A stretch of DNA of 64,000 nucleotides from Inia geoffrensis (taxonomy: Eukaryota; Chordata; Mammalia; Artiodactyla; Iniidae). The position numbers and the translations under genes are program-made. The stretch is taken from assembly GCA_036417435.1 (NCBI GenBank), contig CM070905.1:64497092-64561091 (forward strand), written 5' to 3'. Shown piece by piece: positions 11,345-24,114 of this stretch (positions are counted from its first letter, which is position 1; every line of letters begins with the position of its first letter). Under the pieces are notes generated by a model that had not been told where the DNA came from, ran no database searches, and saw only the letters and a program-made list of their open reading frames with translations.

Positions 11345-12875
11345 AGGTCTGAATCTCATGTCTTCAGTCTGCAGCACTCAGTAACTGCCTCCGGAATTCA
11401 TCTACCAACCCCCCATGTCAGTCCATCTCATTCCTTGAAGTTTTAGTTCCTGTCTTACTGTCAACTCTCTTCAATATAACTGCTGTCATAATTCTTGGAG
11501 ATATCAGTAATCACATATGCGATGCTTTTCACACCCAGCACTCTTAGTTCCTTGAGCTCCTTCTTTATACATAAGAAAAACCTCTTCACTGTTTCTCAGC
11601 AGAGCCCTTGATCATGTCATTACCAAAAGCTAGAGCCTTATTCTACTCTCATTTTAGGCACTCCAATAACAATAACCTTCTATAATTCCAGCTCTGTCCT
11701 TCTTGGCGTATGTATAACTCTGACAATTTTTTGACCACAGACTAATATACAATTGACCTCATAAGTTTTTGTTGCTCTTCTGACCTTCATGTCTTCCTTG
11801 CACACGTTGAATCCTGTCACGTATTAGCATTAGCTTGTACACACCTTCAACTCCCTTGTTCCTTTTATTTTCTTTCTTGTCCTTGCTCTAACCATGGTGA
11901 AATTCAGCTCTTTACCCATTTCATACTTGTCCTGGCAGCTGAAAATTTCAGGAAACACACACATACACACACACTTACATATGCACACACACACACCCAC
12001 TCACTCCCCAAGGTTGGACTTACATTAAATTCAAAATCACTAACCCTACGCAAGCTTTGAATACCATTCAGCCCAACAACCCTACTAAATCTCCCCTGCT
12101 CATTCATTCCCCCATTTTAATAAATAACTATTTCATTTCATCTCATCTTTTCTAAAACTTCCAATATCTTCTTTTCATTCTCCCTCTTCAGCTGATGACT
12201 TTGCTTTGTAACTGTATTTCCACAGGGGAAGAAAAGTTTCCAAAAGTTCCTGCCATCACAGTAGCCCAACCAATTGCATCTGACTCATTCCTATGCTTTC
12301 CTCCCAGCTCCCATTGATGAGCTATCAATGCTCCTCTTAAGGGCAATGCCTGTACTTATCTGTTAGATCCCATCACCTCTTAAAATTAAAAACACCATTC
12401 AAGCAATTCTCCACTCTCTCTGCCTAATCATTAAATGTTTTCTTTTTCCTGGATGCTCCCCATTAGCATAAAATGTAATAACATGTCTTCCATTAATAAA
12501 GTAAGCGACCCCACTTCTGCCTTCAGCTCCTGCCCCATTATTGTCCATCCCTTTATACCAAACTCTTTGAAGAGTTCTCCATAAATACTATTTATATTTC
12601 CCATTTTCTCTTAAATGCACTATACTCAGACTTTCGCTCCTTTGAACAGCACTCATACCAAAGTTATCAGTAAACTTCACGTTGCTAAATCCAGTAGGTT
12701 TCACCTCACTTAATCTACTACAGAAGTTGACACTGTAAGCCATTAACCTCCTACTTGAGACGTAAGCATTATGATGGCAAGGATTTGTGTGTTTTGTTCA
12801 CAGCTGTATACCTAGTACCAAGAACAATTTCTAGTGCAGAGTACTCAGCAAATATTTGTTGAATGAATAATTTTC
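11345..12875 (+). mobile_element. L2 LINE, long sense copy
   Basis: About 1.5 kb of L2 including reverse-transcriptase-domain relics: AACTTCACGTTGCTAAATCC, CTCACTTAATCTACTACAG and GAAGTTGACACTGT, which map to the L2 'LLDLSAAFDT' segment. The 3' end reads ACAGCTGTATACCTAGTACC and CAGCAAATATTTGTTGAATG. An internal (CA)n tract lies at 11955-11999. No frame survives. Confidence 0.8.
11955..11999. repeat. (CA)n microsatellite, interrupted
   Basis: CA runs interrupted by CTTACATATG, inside an L2 copy. Confidence 0.88.
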
Positions 12876-15800
12876 TTTCCAGTGAGTATTTAACTGTCAT
12901 TTGTTTCCACTTTCTGAGTGGCTACTACCAATATTTTGAGCTTATTCCTTTCCAATATGTTACTTCTAATATACTATGAAACAGATAAATGGATAATACT
13001 GTTAAAATCTTGAGAAAAAAGGCATATGTAGTCACTAAGTTAATGGCTGGAAGACTCTACAGTAATTAAAACATAAAAGCCTGAATAAATTCATGTTTAT
13101 CTTTAACTAGAAACTTTTTTTCTCTTTGATTTTGGTTTCTTGATTTTTTACAATGTGGTTAATTTTACTAGATAAGAGCACTAGGGATAAGTGAAATATA
13201 ACAATAATTAGTACTAATAATTTTTCAAGATTAATATATAAGCCCCTTGAGTGGTTTTTTTTTCCAATGGGATGTTGACGCGATTGACAGAAAGATGCCA
13301 AGAGGTACAATGCTTTGATGTACAGTTTCATTAATCTTAAGGAACAAAGGAGATTTACTGAGAAGTTAATGAAGCTTAACCTTCAGGACCCCATACTTGC
13401 ACAGGCCCCTTCTGAGGCCCTGGGAGGTGCAAGCACTGCATTCACATGGAGATGTTTTTGTATAAAATGCAAAAACAATCTATTTTAACTACAAGTTGAA
13501 CAGATCACTGTTAATTTCCTCTCCAAAAAGACTAAGCCCTAACATGTGTGCAGCCTGGGCAAGAATACAAATGGTGGTCCCATCCTGCAGCCAAACCCCA
13601 GTTCTACCCCAGGCTCTATCTAATAGGTCAAGGGTCCTCAGCTTGCATGTCACCCCAACCCACACATTTGAGCTCCATCTACACTCTCCCTACCTCCAAT
13701 CCTGAAAACATCACCTCCCCCACCAAGGCCTTGGGACTCATATAACTGGAGTGCTGAAAAAGAAGATGCCCCTGGGGGAAATTCATGTCTTGGAAGCAGG
13801 CTTGAGGCTCTGTGGAGCAGGGAGTTCCAGGGTTCCAGGTATCTGGATCACGGTTATAAGGGATAAAGGGGATAAGAGCGGGGTTCAGCACACGCTTGGG
13901 GAGGACAACCATTTTCATGGTCCATCAGACTCCTTGCCTCAGATTTAAGAGCAACTCTGAGGTCACTAATTCTGACCTCCTCCCTATCACAATTCCCCTC
14001 AAATGAGATGACACTGGAATGGCCACAGGAATCTAACAGATGGTTGATGTGGGGATAAAATTTCTTTTTTATTTAGTGGAATATGTATCTATCCGGCTTG
14101 CAGTCACTTCCAGGTATAGTTTAATTGGTACTGACAATTCTGGTATAGAAATTGTGTTTAGGAACCCTCCCTCTGCTCCCTATACTGACTCACTCATTGA
14201 GGTGACACAAAGGGCAGGGCCAGGGGTCACATCACAAAGTGATGCTCTTGAACCTGGAGCTGGAATATGTGAGAAGCAGGCGAGAAACAAGGTTTGAGGA
14301 ATACACAGACAGAAGCTAGCGGAGAAGAAACAAAGTTTGAAATGACATAGCCAGAACAGTATATTTGCAGGAAGGTCTTCTAAATCTTATGCTGCATATG
14401 TGAAAGAACTTGATAGAGGTTTTCCCAAATTTGGGAAAAAAAAAAAATCCTTAAAAAAATGTACATGGCTTCATCAATAACAAGTCATAAAGCCAAAATA
14501 AACTTTTTAAAATTATCAATAATAAAGTCAATCAACCATGTTACAGGAAAAATTAACTTTCTATTCTCTCTATAGAAACTACTTTAAAATCATTGCCACA
14601 CAAAGAGGTGATCAGAGAACATATAGCCAAAGACATAGGGGGAAAAGGTGGTAAAGGTATTATTTCTCTGAGATTTGTGATGCTTGTAGTATTTATCAGC
14701 TTTTAAAATATATTTACCATAATTTATCTAATTAGATACTTTTATATCCATAATCTTACATTATTTTTCTTAAAAAAGGGGTCCCAATATTATATAAACT
14801 TCGGGCCCCATAAAACTTGGATCCACCCTGGCCAAGAATAAGGAATTATATCAGTTTGAAGGTGAATATTCAAAGTAGAAGACAGTACAATGTACTCTCA
14901 GACTAGTAAGGCCCTTCCCAAGACTCCAAAGGTCCCCTGGAAGAAGCACAGCTGTTCTAGATGCCACCTGCACAGAAAGAGGATTCCACCAGCCATGAGA
15001 AGCTCACCTGGACCACTTTCATGGGGAGAAGGCTACATGTCCTTTTCCTCCCACACTCTTCACCAGCTCTTTTGGAAACTCTGGCTACAGGCCTGTCTGC
15101 TCACCAGATCCTAATAAAAGGTGCAAATCGACACTCACAAAGCCCACACCCAAACATACTTTCCTCTATTTTTATTGCAAAACTTGATGAATAGAGCTCA
15201 GTTTTCAGAAGTAACTCTCAGCATGTCCAGACTTTACATCAGTCTGAGGACCACGCTTGTGTTCTCCCTCCAAAGAATTCCATTTAAATGATGGAAAGGA
15301 TGCTGTTTCCAGAGCAAGACTTTTTAAAATACTAAATATTTTAAGGCACTTTCTAAATACTATTTTTGACCCCACTTTCAACACAGAAATATAATGAACA
15401 AGAATGAGATTTGGCCTGGGTCTAGATATTAGATTAAAACAGAAAGCAGATACTTTCAAAGTCAATTGCTGCCTGCAAACCATCCAGTAGATTACAGCAC
15501 TGTGGCAATCCTCATCTATATTGCATGTTAATGTGGCTAGATTCTAGAAACAGCATGTAATAAATGCCGGTGCACCTCGCCTGTATATTTCATAGGTAAA
15601 TGGGTAAGTCCCCGTGTCACACATGTGAACCACCAGAAAAGGTAAGTCGAGAGAGCTAAGGAGAGTAGAAACTTTTTTTTTCTTTACAAACTTACAGCAC
15701 ATTGGGTAAATGAAACAGTTCTGAAATTGTTGCCGCCCTCTCAAGCTTTTTTTCATACCAAATCAGACAAGACTTGTAGCCATTATTAAATGTGTGTGGA

Positions 15801-16869
15801 GCTGCTAGTTAGAAGCCAGAGAGGTATTCTGCCCTACTTTTCTCAGTGTCTGATATTGAAGCTATCACTGTAACTGACAAGAGCCCTGTACTCTCTTGCC
15901 AGGAGGCAAAACCAGTCTGGGGAGCAGCGCTCAGTGATTGCATATTCTTTCCTTGGAGCTATGACAAGAGCTGATCTGTGCTGCCAAGTCCAGTTACACA
16001 GACCAGCACTGCCCCCTTGTTTCTCATAGAATGCTAGAAGCCCTGACTTCTTATGAGAGTGCCAAAATAAATCTGCGGTGTTCAATATGAATGAGCACAC
16101 GTTTATACTTTATTCTAATAGCCTAGTCGAGTCATATCTTCGAGTGTGTCTAGTAAATAATTATTTATGGAGTGAATAAACTCTTCCCCTGGAAAAAATA
16201 CATGCCAATGCTGCCAAGCTAATCATCTGAAAACAGTTACGAAAATTAAATAACTTTGTTCTTTTAGTCTAGCCTTTCAAGACAGGCTATAATTTTACTT
16301 CCTTTTCTCCCTTTTTATCAAGCCTATGCCCTTGAAGCTAAATTAACATATTTTCTTCGCTGATTCAACTAAGACTATCAAAAGATCCAAGTGAGGATAA
16401 CGGGCCGTGAACTTGAGGGTTACTTTACCTTTAATGTTAAAATGTCACCTGCTAATAACAACAGAGACAAAAGGTGCAATAAGGCATTCATTATTTTAGG
16501 AGTTTCTTACCTAACAAGACTACTATATAAACTTTGTTGCTTAGAAGCTATTTTAATGCATTCCCAATATAAATCAATAAACCAGAAATTCAATGAAAAT
16601 TACCACAGATCTCTTTTATGTTATAGATTTCTTTGATTCTTTATATGTAACATTACATTGAAATTGTCATTATTCTTTGATATCAAGGTAAAAACCACTT
16701 CAACCAATATCTCGTTTCACATAAAGCCTCACTTTCCAGTTATTAAGATTCCCTTGCATATATGCAGAGACATCTAGTATTCTAATTTGATATGTTTGGC
16801 CCATTGTAACAAGGTATAGGATACAGTAGCATGAATGTGTATAATTTTGAAATTTAATGTATCCTTAGG
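12876..16869. other. Repeat-poor unassigned block of 4 kb
   Basis: I recognise no gene and no confidently named repeat. There are T-rich runs near 13250 and 15670. The segment around 14760-14835 (GGGGTCCCAATATTATA, ACTTGGATCCACCCTGG) resembles the end of an old interspersed element that I cannot name. Frames such as 15205-15483 (-) and 15843-16100 (-) have no known domain. It is a candidate for single-copy or conserved non-coding DNA. Confidence 0.4.
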
Positions 16870-17015
16870 GGCACTCCCTTTTTTCAGATAAGGAGACTAG
16901 AGCTGAAAGAAGTTCCATGACTTACCCAAGGTCAGAGAGTTCTGTAACCACAAGTCAGAGCTAGAATGAAGTTTCTCCAACTCTTGGTCCCCGTGTTCTT
17001 CCTCCATTACAACTC
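16870..17015 (-). mobile_element. MIR SINE fragment, antisense
   Basis: Plus-strand blocks TCAGATAAGGAGACTAGAG, GACTTACCCAAGGTCAGAG and AGTCAGAGCTAGAATGA match the reverse complement of the MIR core. Confidence 0.85.
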
Positions 17016-17290
17016 AACACGCACAGCAACCTTAAGATCAGCGACCTTAAGAAAGAAAGATTGATATCAAAATATAAAAAATCTTGATTTGAAAAATTAT
17101 TAACGGCATGCTACGTACCTATTTAGCATTAGATTAAAATGTGAGCAAAGTAATCAAACAAAATTGTATTAGTAATTACTTTTACTTTTTAGTGAATGGG
17201 GTTTAAGTTTGGAAAGACTTAAGACAGACACGTGTTGGCACCAGAAATTAAAGCTATAGTGAAAGAACTACTGTTAAATTGTTGCTTTAA

Positions 17291-17303
17291 AAATGTAGAG
17301 AAA
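17291..17303 (+). repeat. 5' target-site duplication of full-length L1
   Basis: AAATGTAGAGAAA is repeated exactly at 24680-24692, just after the L1 3' end. Confidence 0.95.
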
Positions 17304-19335
17304 GGCTTCTGGGAAGATGGCAGAAGGGTAAGACGCAGAGATCACCTTCCTCCCCACAGACACACCAGAAATACATCTACACGTGGAACAACTCCTACAG
17401 AACACCTACTGAACGCTGGCAAAAGACCTCAGACCTCCCAAAAGGCAAGAAAACCACCACGTACCTGGGTAGGGAAAAAGAAAAAGGAATAAACAGAGAC
17501 AAAAGAATAGGGACAGGACCTGCACCAGTGGGAAGGAGCTATAAAGGAGGAAAGGTTTCCACATACTAGGAAGCCCCTTCCCGGGTGGAGACTGCAGGTG
17601 GCGGAGGAGGAAGCTTCGGAGCCGTGGAGGAGAGCATAGCAACAGGGGTGCGGCGGACAAAGCGGAGAGATTCCCGCACAGAGGATCGGTGCCGACTGGC
17701 ACTCACCAGCTCGAGAGGCTTGTCTGCTCCCCTGCCGGGGTGGGCGGGGCTGGGAGCTGAGGCTTGGGCTTCCGTCTGAGCACTGGGAGAAGACTGGGGT
17801 TGGCAGCATGAACACAGCCTGCAGGGGGTTAGTGCGCCACAGCTGGCCGGGAGGGAGTCTGGGGAAAAGTCTGGACCTGCCGAAGCGGCAAGAGACTTTT
17901 TCTTCCCTCTTTGTTTCCTGGTGCGCGAGGAGAGGGGATTAAGAACGCTGCTTAAAGGAGCTCCAGAGACGGGTGCAAACCGCGGCTAAAACTGCGGACC
18001 CCAGAGACAGGCATTAGATGCTAAGGCTGCTGCTGCCGCCACCAAGGGGCCTGTGCGCGAGCACAGGTCACTATCCACACCCCCCTTCCGGGGAGCCTGT
18101 GCAGCCCGCCACTGCCAGGGTCCCAGGATCCAGGGACAACTCCCCCGGGGGAGAATGCATGGCGCGCCTCAGGCTGGTGCAACGTCACGCCTCCCTCTGC
18201 CGCCACAGGCTGGCCCTCCACTCCGTGCCCCTCCCTACCCCCGGCCTGAGTGAGCCAGAGCCCCCGAATCAGAGGCTCCTTTAACCCCGGCCTGTCTGAG
18301 CAAAGAACAGACACCTTCCTGCAAACTACATGCAGAGGTGGGGCCAAATCCAAAGCTGAGTCCCTGGTAGCTGTGAGAAGAAAGAAGAGAAAGGGAAATC
18401 TCTCCCAGCAGCCTCAGAAGCAGCGGATTAAAGCTCCACAATCAACTTGATGTACCCTGCATCTGTGGAATACATGAATAGGCAAAGAATCATCCCAAAT
18501 TAAGGAGGTGGATTTTGAGAGCAAGATTTATGATTTTTTCCCCTTTTCCTCTTTTTGTGAGTGTGTATGTGCATGCTTCTGTGTGATTTTGTCTGTATAG
18601 CTTTGCTTCCACCATTTGTCCTAGGGTTCTATCCATCTTTTTTTTTTCTCTTAATAATTATTTTTTTATTTTAATAAATTTATTATCTTTTATCTTACTT
18701 TATTTTACTTTATATTCTTTCTTTTTTTCCTTCCTTCCCTCCTTCCTTCCTTCCGTCATCCCTCCCTCCTTTCTTTCTTTCTTTCTTTCTAATTCTACTA
18801 ATTCTTTCTTTCTACTTTTTCTCCCTTATTTTCTAAGCCGTGTGGATGAAAGGCTCTTGGTGCTCCAGCCAGGAGTCAGTGCTGTGCCTCTGAGGTGTGA
18901 GAGCCAACTTCAGGACACTGGTCCACAAGAGACCTCCCAGCTAAACGTAACATCAAACGTCAAAAATCTCCCAGGGATCTCCATCTCAACACCAGCACCC
19001 AGCTTCACTCAACGACCAGCAAGCTATAGTGCTGGACACCCTATGCCAAACAACTAGCAAGACAGGAACACAACACCACCCATTAGCAGAGAGGCTGCCT
19101 AAAATCATAGTAAGTGCACAGACACCCAAAAACACACCACCAGACGTGGACCTGCCCACCAGAAAGACAATATCCAGCCTCATCCACCAGAACACAGGCA
19201 CGAATCCCCCCCACAAGGAAGCCTACACAACCCACTGAACCAACCTTAGCCACAGGGGAAAGACACCAAAAGCAACGGGAACTACGAACCTGCAGCCTGC
19301 AAAAAGGAGACCCCAAACACGGTACAATATGCAAA
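17304..19335 (+). promoter_or_regulatory. L1 5' UTR with CpG-rich block
   Basis: Two kilobases before ORF1. The portion at about 17570-18260 is GC- and CpG-rich (GGTGCGGCGGACAAAGCGG, GTGCGCGAGG), the only such block in the window outside SINEs. In L1 this region holds the internal RNA polymerase II promoter. That role is known for the family and is not shown here. Frames on both strands at 17406-18450 lie in this UTR and have no homology. Confidence 0.7.
18715..18791. repeat. Polypyrimidine (TTCC)n/(TTTC)n tract in L1 5' UTR
   Basis: An almost pure C/T strand of TTCC units (CCTTCCTTCCCTCCTTCC) followed by TTTC units. It lies inside the L1 between the CpG block and ORF1. Confidence 0.92.
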
Positions 19336-20221
19336 ATGAGAAGACAGAAAAACACACAGCAGATGAAGGAACAAGGTAAAAATGACCAGACCTAACAAAT
19401 GAAGAGGAAATAGGCAGTCTACCTGAAAAAGAATTCAGAATAATGATAGTAAAGATGATGCAAAATCTTGGAAATAAAATAGACAAAATGCAAGAAACAT
19501 TTAACAAGGACCTAGAAGAACTAAAGATGAAACAAACAAAGATGAACAACACAATAAATGAAATGAAAAAGACTCTAGATGGAATCAATAGCAGAATAAC
19601 TGAGGCAGAAGAACGGATAAGTGACCTGGAAGATAAAATAGTGGAAATAACTACTGCAGAGCAGAATAAAGAAAAAAGAATGAAAAGAATTGAGGACAGT
19701 CTCAGAGACCTCTGGGACAACATTAAATGCACCAACATTCGAATTACAGGGGGTCCAGAAGAAGAAGAGAAAAAGAAAGGGACTGAGAAAATATTTGAAG
19801 AGATTATAGTTGAAAATTTCCCTAATATGGGAAAGGAAATAGCTAATCAAGTCCAGGAAGCACAGAGAGTCCCATACAGGATAAATCCAAGGAGAAATAC
19901 GCCAAGACACATATTAATCAAACTGTCAAAAATTAAATACAAAGGAAACATATTAAAAGCAGCAAGGGAAAAATAACACACAACGGAATCCCCATAAGGT
20001 TAACAGTTGATCTTTCAGCAGAAACTCTGTAAGCCAGAAGGGACTGGCAGGACATATTTAAAGTGATGAAGGAGAAAAACCTGCAACCAAGATTACGCAA
20101 CCCAGCAAGGATATCATTCAGATTTGGTGGAGAAATTAAAACCTTTACAGACAAGCAAAAGGTGAGAGAGTTCAGCACCACCAAACAAGCTCTACAACAA
20201 CTGCTAAAGGAACTTCTCTAG
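19336..20221 (+). pseudogene. L1 ORF1 relic (RNA-binding protein), two frameshifts
   Basis: ORF1p is the trimeric RNA chaperone that coats L1 RNA. The frame opens at ATG 19336 (MRRQKNTQQMKEQGKND) and breaks at about 19391. The second frame, 19396-19976, holds the coiled coil (MQETFNKDLEELKMKQ through RISDLEDKIVE) and the RRM-like part (NIRITGGPEEEEKKKG, IVENFPNMGKEIAN). A second shift at about 19970 moves the C-terminal domain to a third frame with a stop at 20030-20032. That frame ends at TAG 20219-20221. Total length is about 295 codons, near the family's 300-340. No functional product is possible. A 171-codon minus frame (19223-19738) is a shadow of this gene. Confidence 0.93.
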
Positions 20222-20278
20222 GCAGGTAACACAAGAGAAGGAAAAGACCTACAATAACCAACTAAAAAAATTAAGAAA

Positions 20279-23200
20279 ATGGGAATAGGAACATACATAT
20301 CGATAATTACCTTAAATATAAATGGACTAAATGCTCCCACCAAAAGACACAGATTGGCTGAATGGATACAAAAACAAGACCCATACATTTGCTGTCTACA
20401 AGAGACACACTTCAGACCTAGAGACACATACAGACTGAAAGTAAGGGGATGGAAAAAGATATTTCATGCAAATGGAAACCAAAAGAAAGCTGGAGTAGCA
20501 ATTCTCATATCAGACAAAATAGACTTTAAAATAAAGACTATTAGAAGAGACAAAGAAGGACACTACCTAATGATCAAGGGATTGATCCAAGAAGAAGATA
20601 TAACAATTGTAAATATTTATGCACCCAACATAGGAGCACCTCAATACATAAGGCAAATACTAACAGCCATAAAAGAAGAAATTGACAGTAACACATTCAT
20701 AGTAGGGGACTTTAACACCCCACTTTCACCAATGGACAGATCATCCAAAATGAAAATAAATAAGTAAACAAAAGGTTTAAATGATACATTAAACAAGATG
20801 GACTTCATTGATATTTATAGGACATTCCATCCAAAAACAACAGAATACACATTTTTCTCTAGCGCTCATGGAACATTCTCCAGGATAGATCATATCTTGG
20901 GTCAAAAATCAAGCCTTGGTAAATTTAAGAAAACTGAAATCATATCAAGTATCTTTTCCAACCACAACGCTAGATATCAATTAGAGGAAAATATCGGTAA
21001 AAAATACAAACACATGGAGGCTAAACAAGACACTACTTAATAACGAAGTGATCACTGGAGAAATCAAAGGGGAAATTTAAAAATACCTAGAAACAAATGA
21101 CAATGGAGACACGACCACGCAAAACCTATGGGATGCAGCAAAAGCAGTTCTATGAGGGATGGTTATAGCAATACAATCCTACCTTAAGAAACATGAAACA
21201 TCTTGAATAAACAACCTAACCTTGCATCTAAACCAATTAGAGAAAGAAGAACAAAAAACCCCCAAAGTTAGCAGAAGGAAAGAAGTCATAAAAATCAGAT
21301 CATAAATAAATGAAAAGGAAATGAAGGAAACGATAGCAAAGATCAATAAAACTAAAAGCTGCTTCTTTGAGAAGATAAACAAAATTGATAAACCATTAGC
21401 CAGACTCACCAAGAAAAAAAGGGAGAAGACTCAAATCGATAGAATTAGAAATGCAAAAGGAGAAGTAACAATTGACACTACAGAAATACAAAAGATCATG
21501 AGAGATTACTACAAGCAACTCTATGCCAATAAAATGGACAACCTGGTAGAAATGGACAAATTCTTAGAAATGCACAGCCTGCCAAGACTGAATCAGGAAG
21601 AAATAGAAAATATGAACAGACCAATCACAAGCACTGAAATGCAAAGTGTGATTAAAAATCTTCCAACGAACAAAAGCCCAGGACCAGATGGCTTCACAGG
21701 TGAATTCTATCAAACATTTAGAGAAGAGCTAACAACCATCCTTCTCAAACTCTTCCAAAATATAGCAGAGGGAGGAACACTCCCAAACTCATTCTACAAA
21801 GCCACCATCACCCTGATACCAAAACCAGACAAGGATGTCACAAAGAAAGAAAACTACAGGCCAATATCACTGATGAACAGAGATGCAAAAATCCTCAACA
21901 AAATACTAGCAAACAGAATCCAACAGCACATTAAAAGGATCATACACCATGATCAAGTGGGGTTTATTCCAGGAATGCAAGGATTCTTCAATATATGCAA
22001 ATCAATCAACGTGATACACCATATTAACAAACTGAAGGAGAAAAACCAAATGATCATCTCATTAGATGCAGAGAAAGCTTTCGACAAAATTCAACACCCA
22101 TTTATGATAAAAACCCTGCAGAAAGTAGGCATAGAGGGAACTTTCCTCAACATAATAAAGGACATATATGACAAACGCACAGCCAACATCAACCTCAATG
22201 GTGAAAAACTGAAAGCATTTCCACTAAGATCAGGAACAAGAAGACAAGGTTGCCCACTCTCATTACTATTATTCAACATACTTTTGCAAGTTTTAGCCAC
22301 AGCAATCAGAGAAGAGAAGGAAATAAAAGGAATCCAAATTGGAAAAGAAGAAGTAAAGCTGTCACTGCTTGCAGATGACATGATACTATACATAGAGAAT
22401 CCTACAGATGCTACCAGAAAACTACTAGAGCTAATCAATGAATTTGGTAAACTAGCAGGATATAAAATTAATGCACAGAAACCTCTGGCATTCCCATACA
22501 TTAATGATGAAAAATCTGACAGTGAAATCAAGAAAACACTCCCATTTACCACTGCAACAAAAAGAATAAAATATCTAGGAATAAACCTACCTAAAGAGAC
22601 AAAAGACCTGTATGCAGAAAATTATAAGACACTGATGAAAGAAATTAAAGATGATACAAGTAGATGGAGAGATTGGAAGATGGAAGAATCAACATTGTGA
22701 AAATGACTCTACTACCCAAAGCAATCTACAGATTCAATGCAATCCCTATCAAACTACCAATGGCATTTTTCACAGAACTAGAACAAAAAACTACACAATT
22801 TTTATGGAAATGCAAAAGACCCCGAATAGCCAAAGCAATCTTGAGAACGAAAAACGGGGCTGGAGGAATGAGGCTCCCTGACTCCACACTATACTACAAA
22901 GCTACAGTAATCAAGACAGTATGGTACTGGCACAAAAACAGAAAGATAGATCAATGGAACAGGATAGAAAGCCCAGAGATAAACCCACGCACATATGGTC
23001 ACCTTATCTTTGATAAAGGAGGCAGGAATGTACAGTGGAGAAAGGACAGCCTCTTCAATAAGTGGTGCTGGGAAAACTGGACAGGTACATGTAGAAGTAT
23101 GAGATTAGATCACTCCCTAACACCATACACAAAAGTAAGCTCAAAATGGACTAAAGACCTAAATGTAAGGCCAGAAACTATCAAACTCTTAGAGGAAAAC

Positions 23201-24082
23201 ATAGGCAGAACACTCTAGGACATAAGTCACAGCAAGATCCTTTTTGACCCACTTCCTAGACAAATGGAAATAAAAACAAAAATAAACAAATGGGACCTAA
23301 TGAAACTTCAAAGCTTTTGCACAGCAAAGGAAACCATAAACAAGACCAAAAGACAACCCTCAGAATGGGAGAAAATATTTGCAAATGAAGCAACTGACAA
23401 AGGATTAATTTCCAAAATTTATAAGCAGCTCATGCAGCTTAATAACAAAAAAACAAACAACCCAATCCAAAAATGGGCAGAAGACCTAAATAGACATTTC
23501 TCCAAAGAAGATATACAGACTGCCAACAAACACATGAAAGAAAGCTCAACATCATTAATCATTAGAGAAATGCAAATCAAAACTACAATGAGATATCATC
23601 TCACACAAGTCAGAATGGCCATCATCAACAAATCTAGAAACAATAAATGCTGGAGAGGGTGTGGAGAAAAGGGAACGCTCTTGCACTGTTGGTGGGAATG
23701 TAAATTGATATAGCCACTGTGGAGAACAGTATGGAGGTTCTTTAGAAAACTAAAAATAGAACTACCATATGACCCAGCAATCCCACTACTGGGCATATAC
23801 CCTGAGAAAACCATAATTCAAAAAGAGTCATGTACCAAAATGTTCATTGCAGCTCTATTTACAATAGCCCGGAGATGGAAACAACCTAAGTGTCCATCAT
23901 CGGATGAATGGATAAAGAAGATGTGGCATATATATAGAATGGAATATTACTCTGCCATAAAAAGAAATGAAACTGAGCTATTTGTAATGCGGTGGATAGA
24001 CCTAGGGTCTGTCATACAGAGTGAGGTAAGTCAGAAACAGAGAGACAAATACTGTATGCTAACACATATAAATGGAATTTAA
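20279..24082 (+). pseudogene. L1 ORF2 relic (endonuclease-reverse transcriptase)
   Basis: ORF2p nicks target DNA (AP-type endonuclease) and copies L1 RNA at the nick. The span of 1268 codons matches the usual ~1275. The endonuclease region (20279-21026) shows LNINGLNAP, QETHF, VGDFNTP and SRIDHI, but the normally conserved Asp-His pair near residue 229 reads Asn-His (20960-20965). Reverse transcriptase lies in a second frame (21030-22680), with [24 protein letters not shown] and LLADD at 22365-22379, where other L1s have F/YADD. The C-terminal Cys-rich motif [18 protein letters not shown] is present. Lesions: stops at 20765, 21078, 21153, 21204, 21303, 23216 and 23711; frameshifts near 21027 and at 22660-22690, the latter with a small deletion. 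The longest intact stretch is 21306-22700. Confidence 0.96.
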
Positions 24083-24114
24083 GAAAAAAATAAGGTCATG
24101 AAGAACCTAGGGGT

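Noticed and set aside
17406..18450. Overlapping frames of 64-128 codons on both strands
   Set aside because: They lie in the GC-rich L1 5' UTR, where stops are rare by composition. None has recognisable content.
19223..19738. 171-codon minus-strand open frame with hydrophobic, membrane-like content
   Set aside because: It is the antisense shadow of the L1 ORF1 coiled coil; purine-rich coding on the plus strand gives Ser/Leu/Phe-rich antisense.
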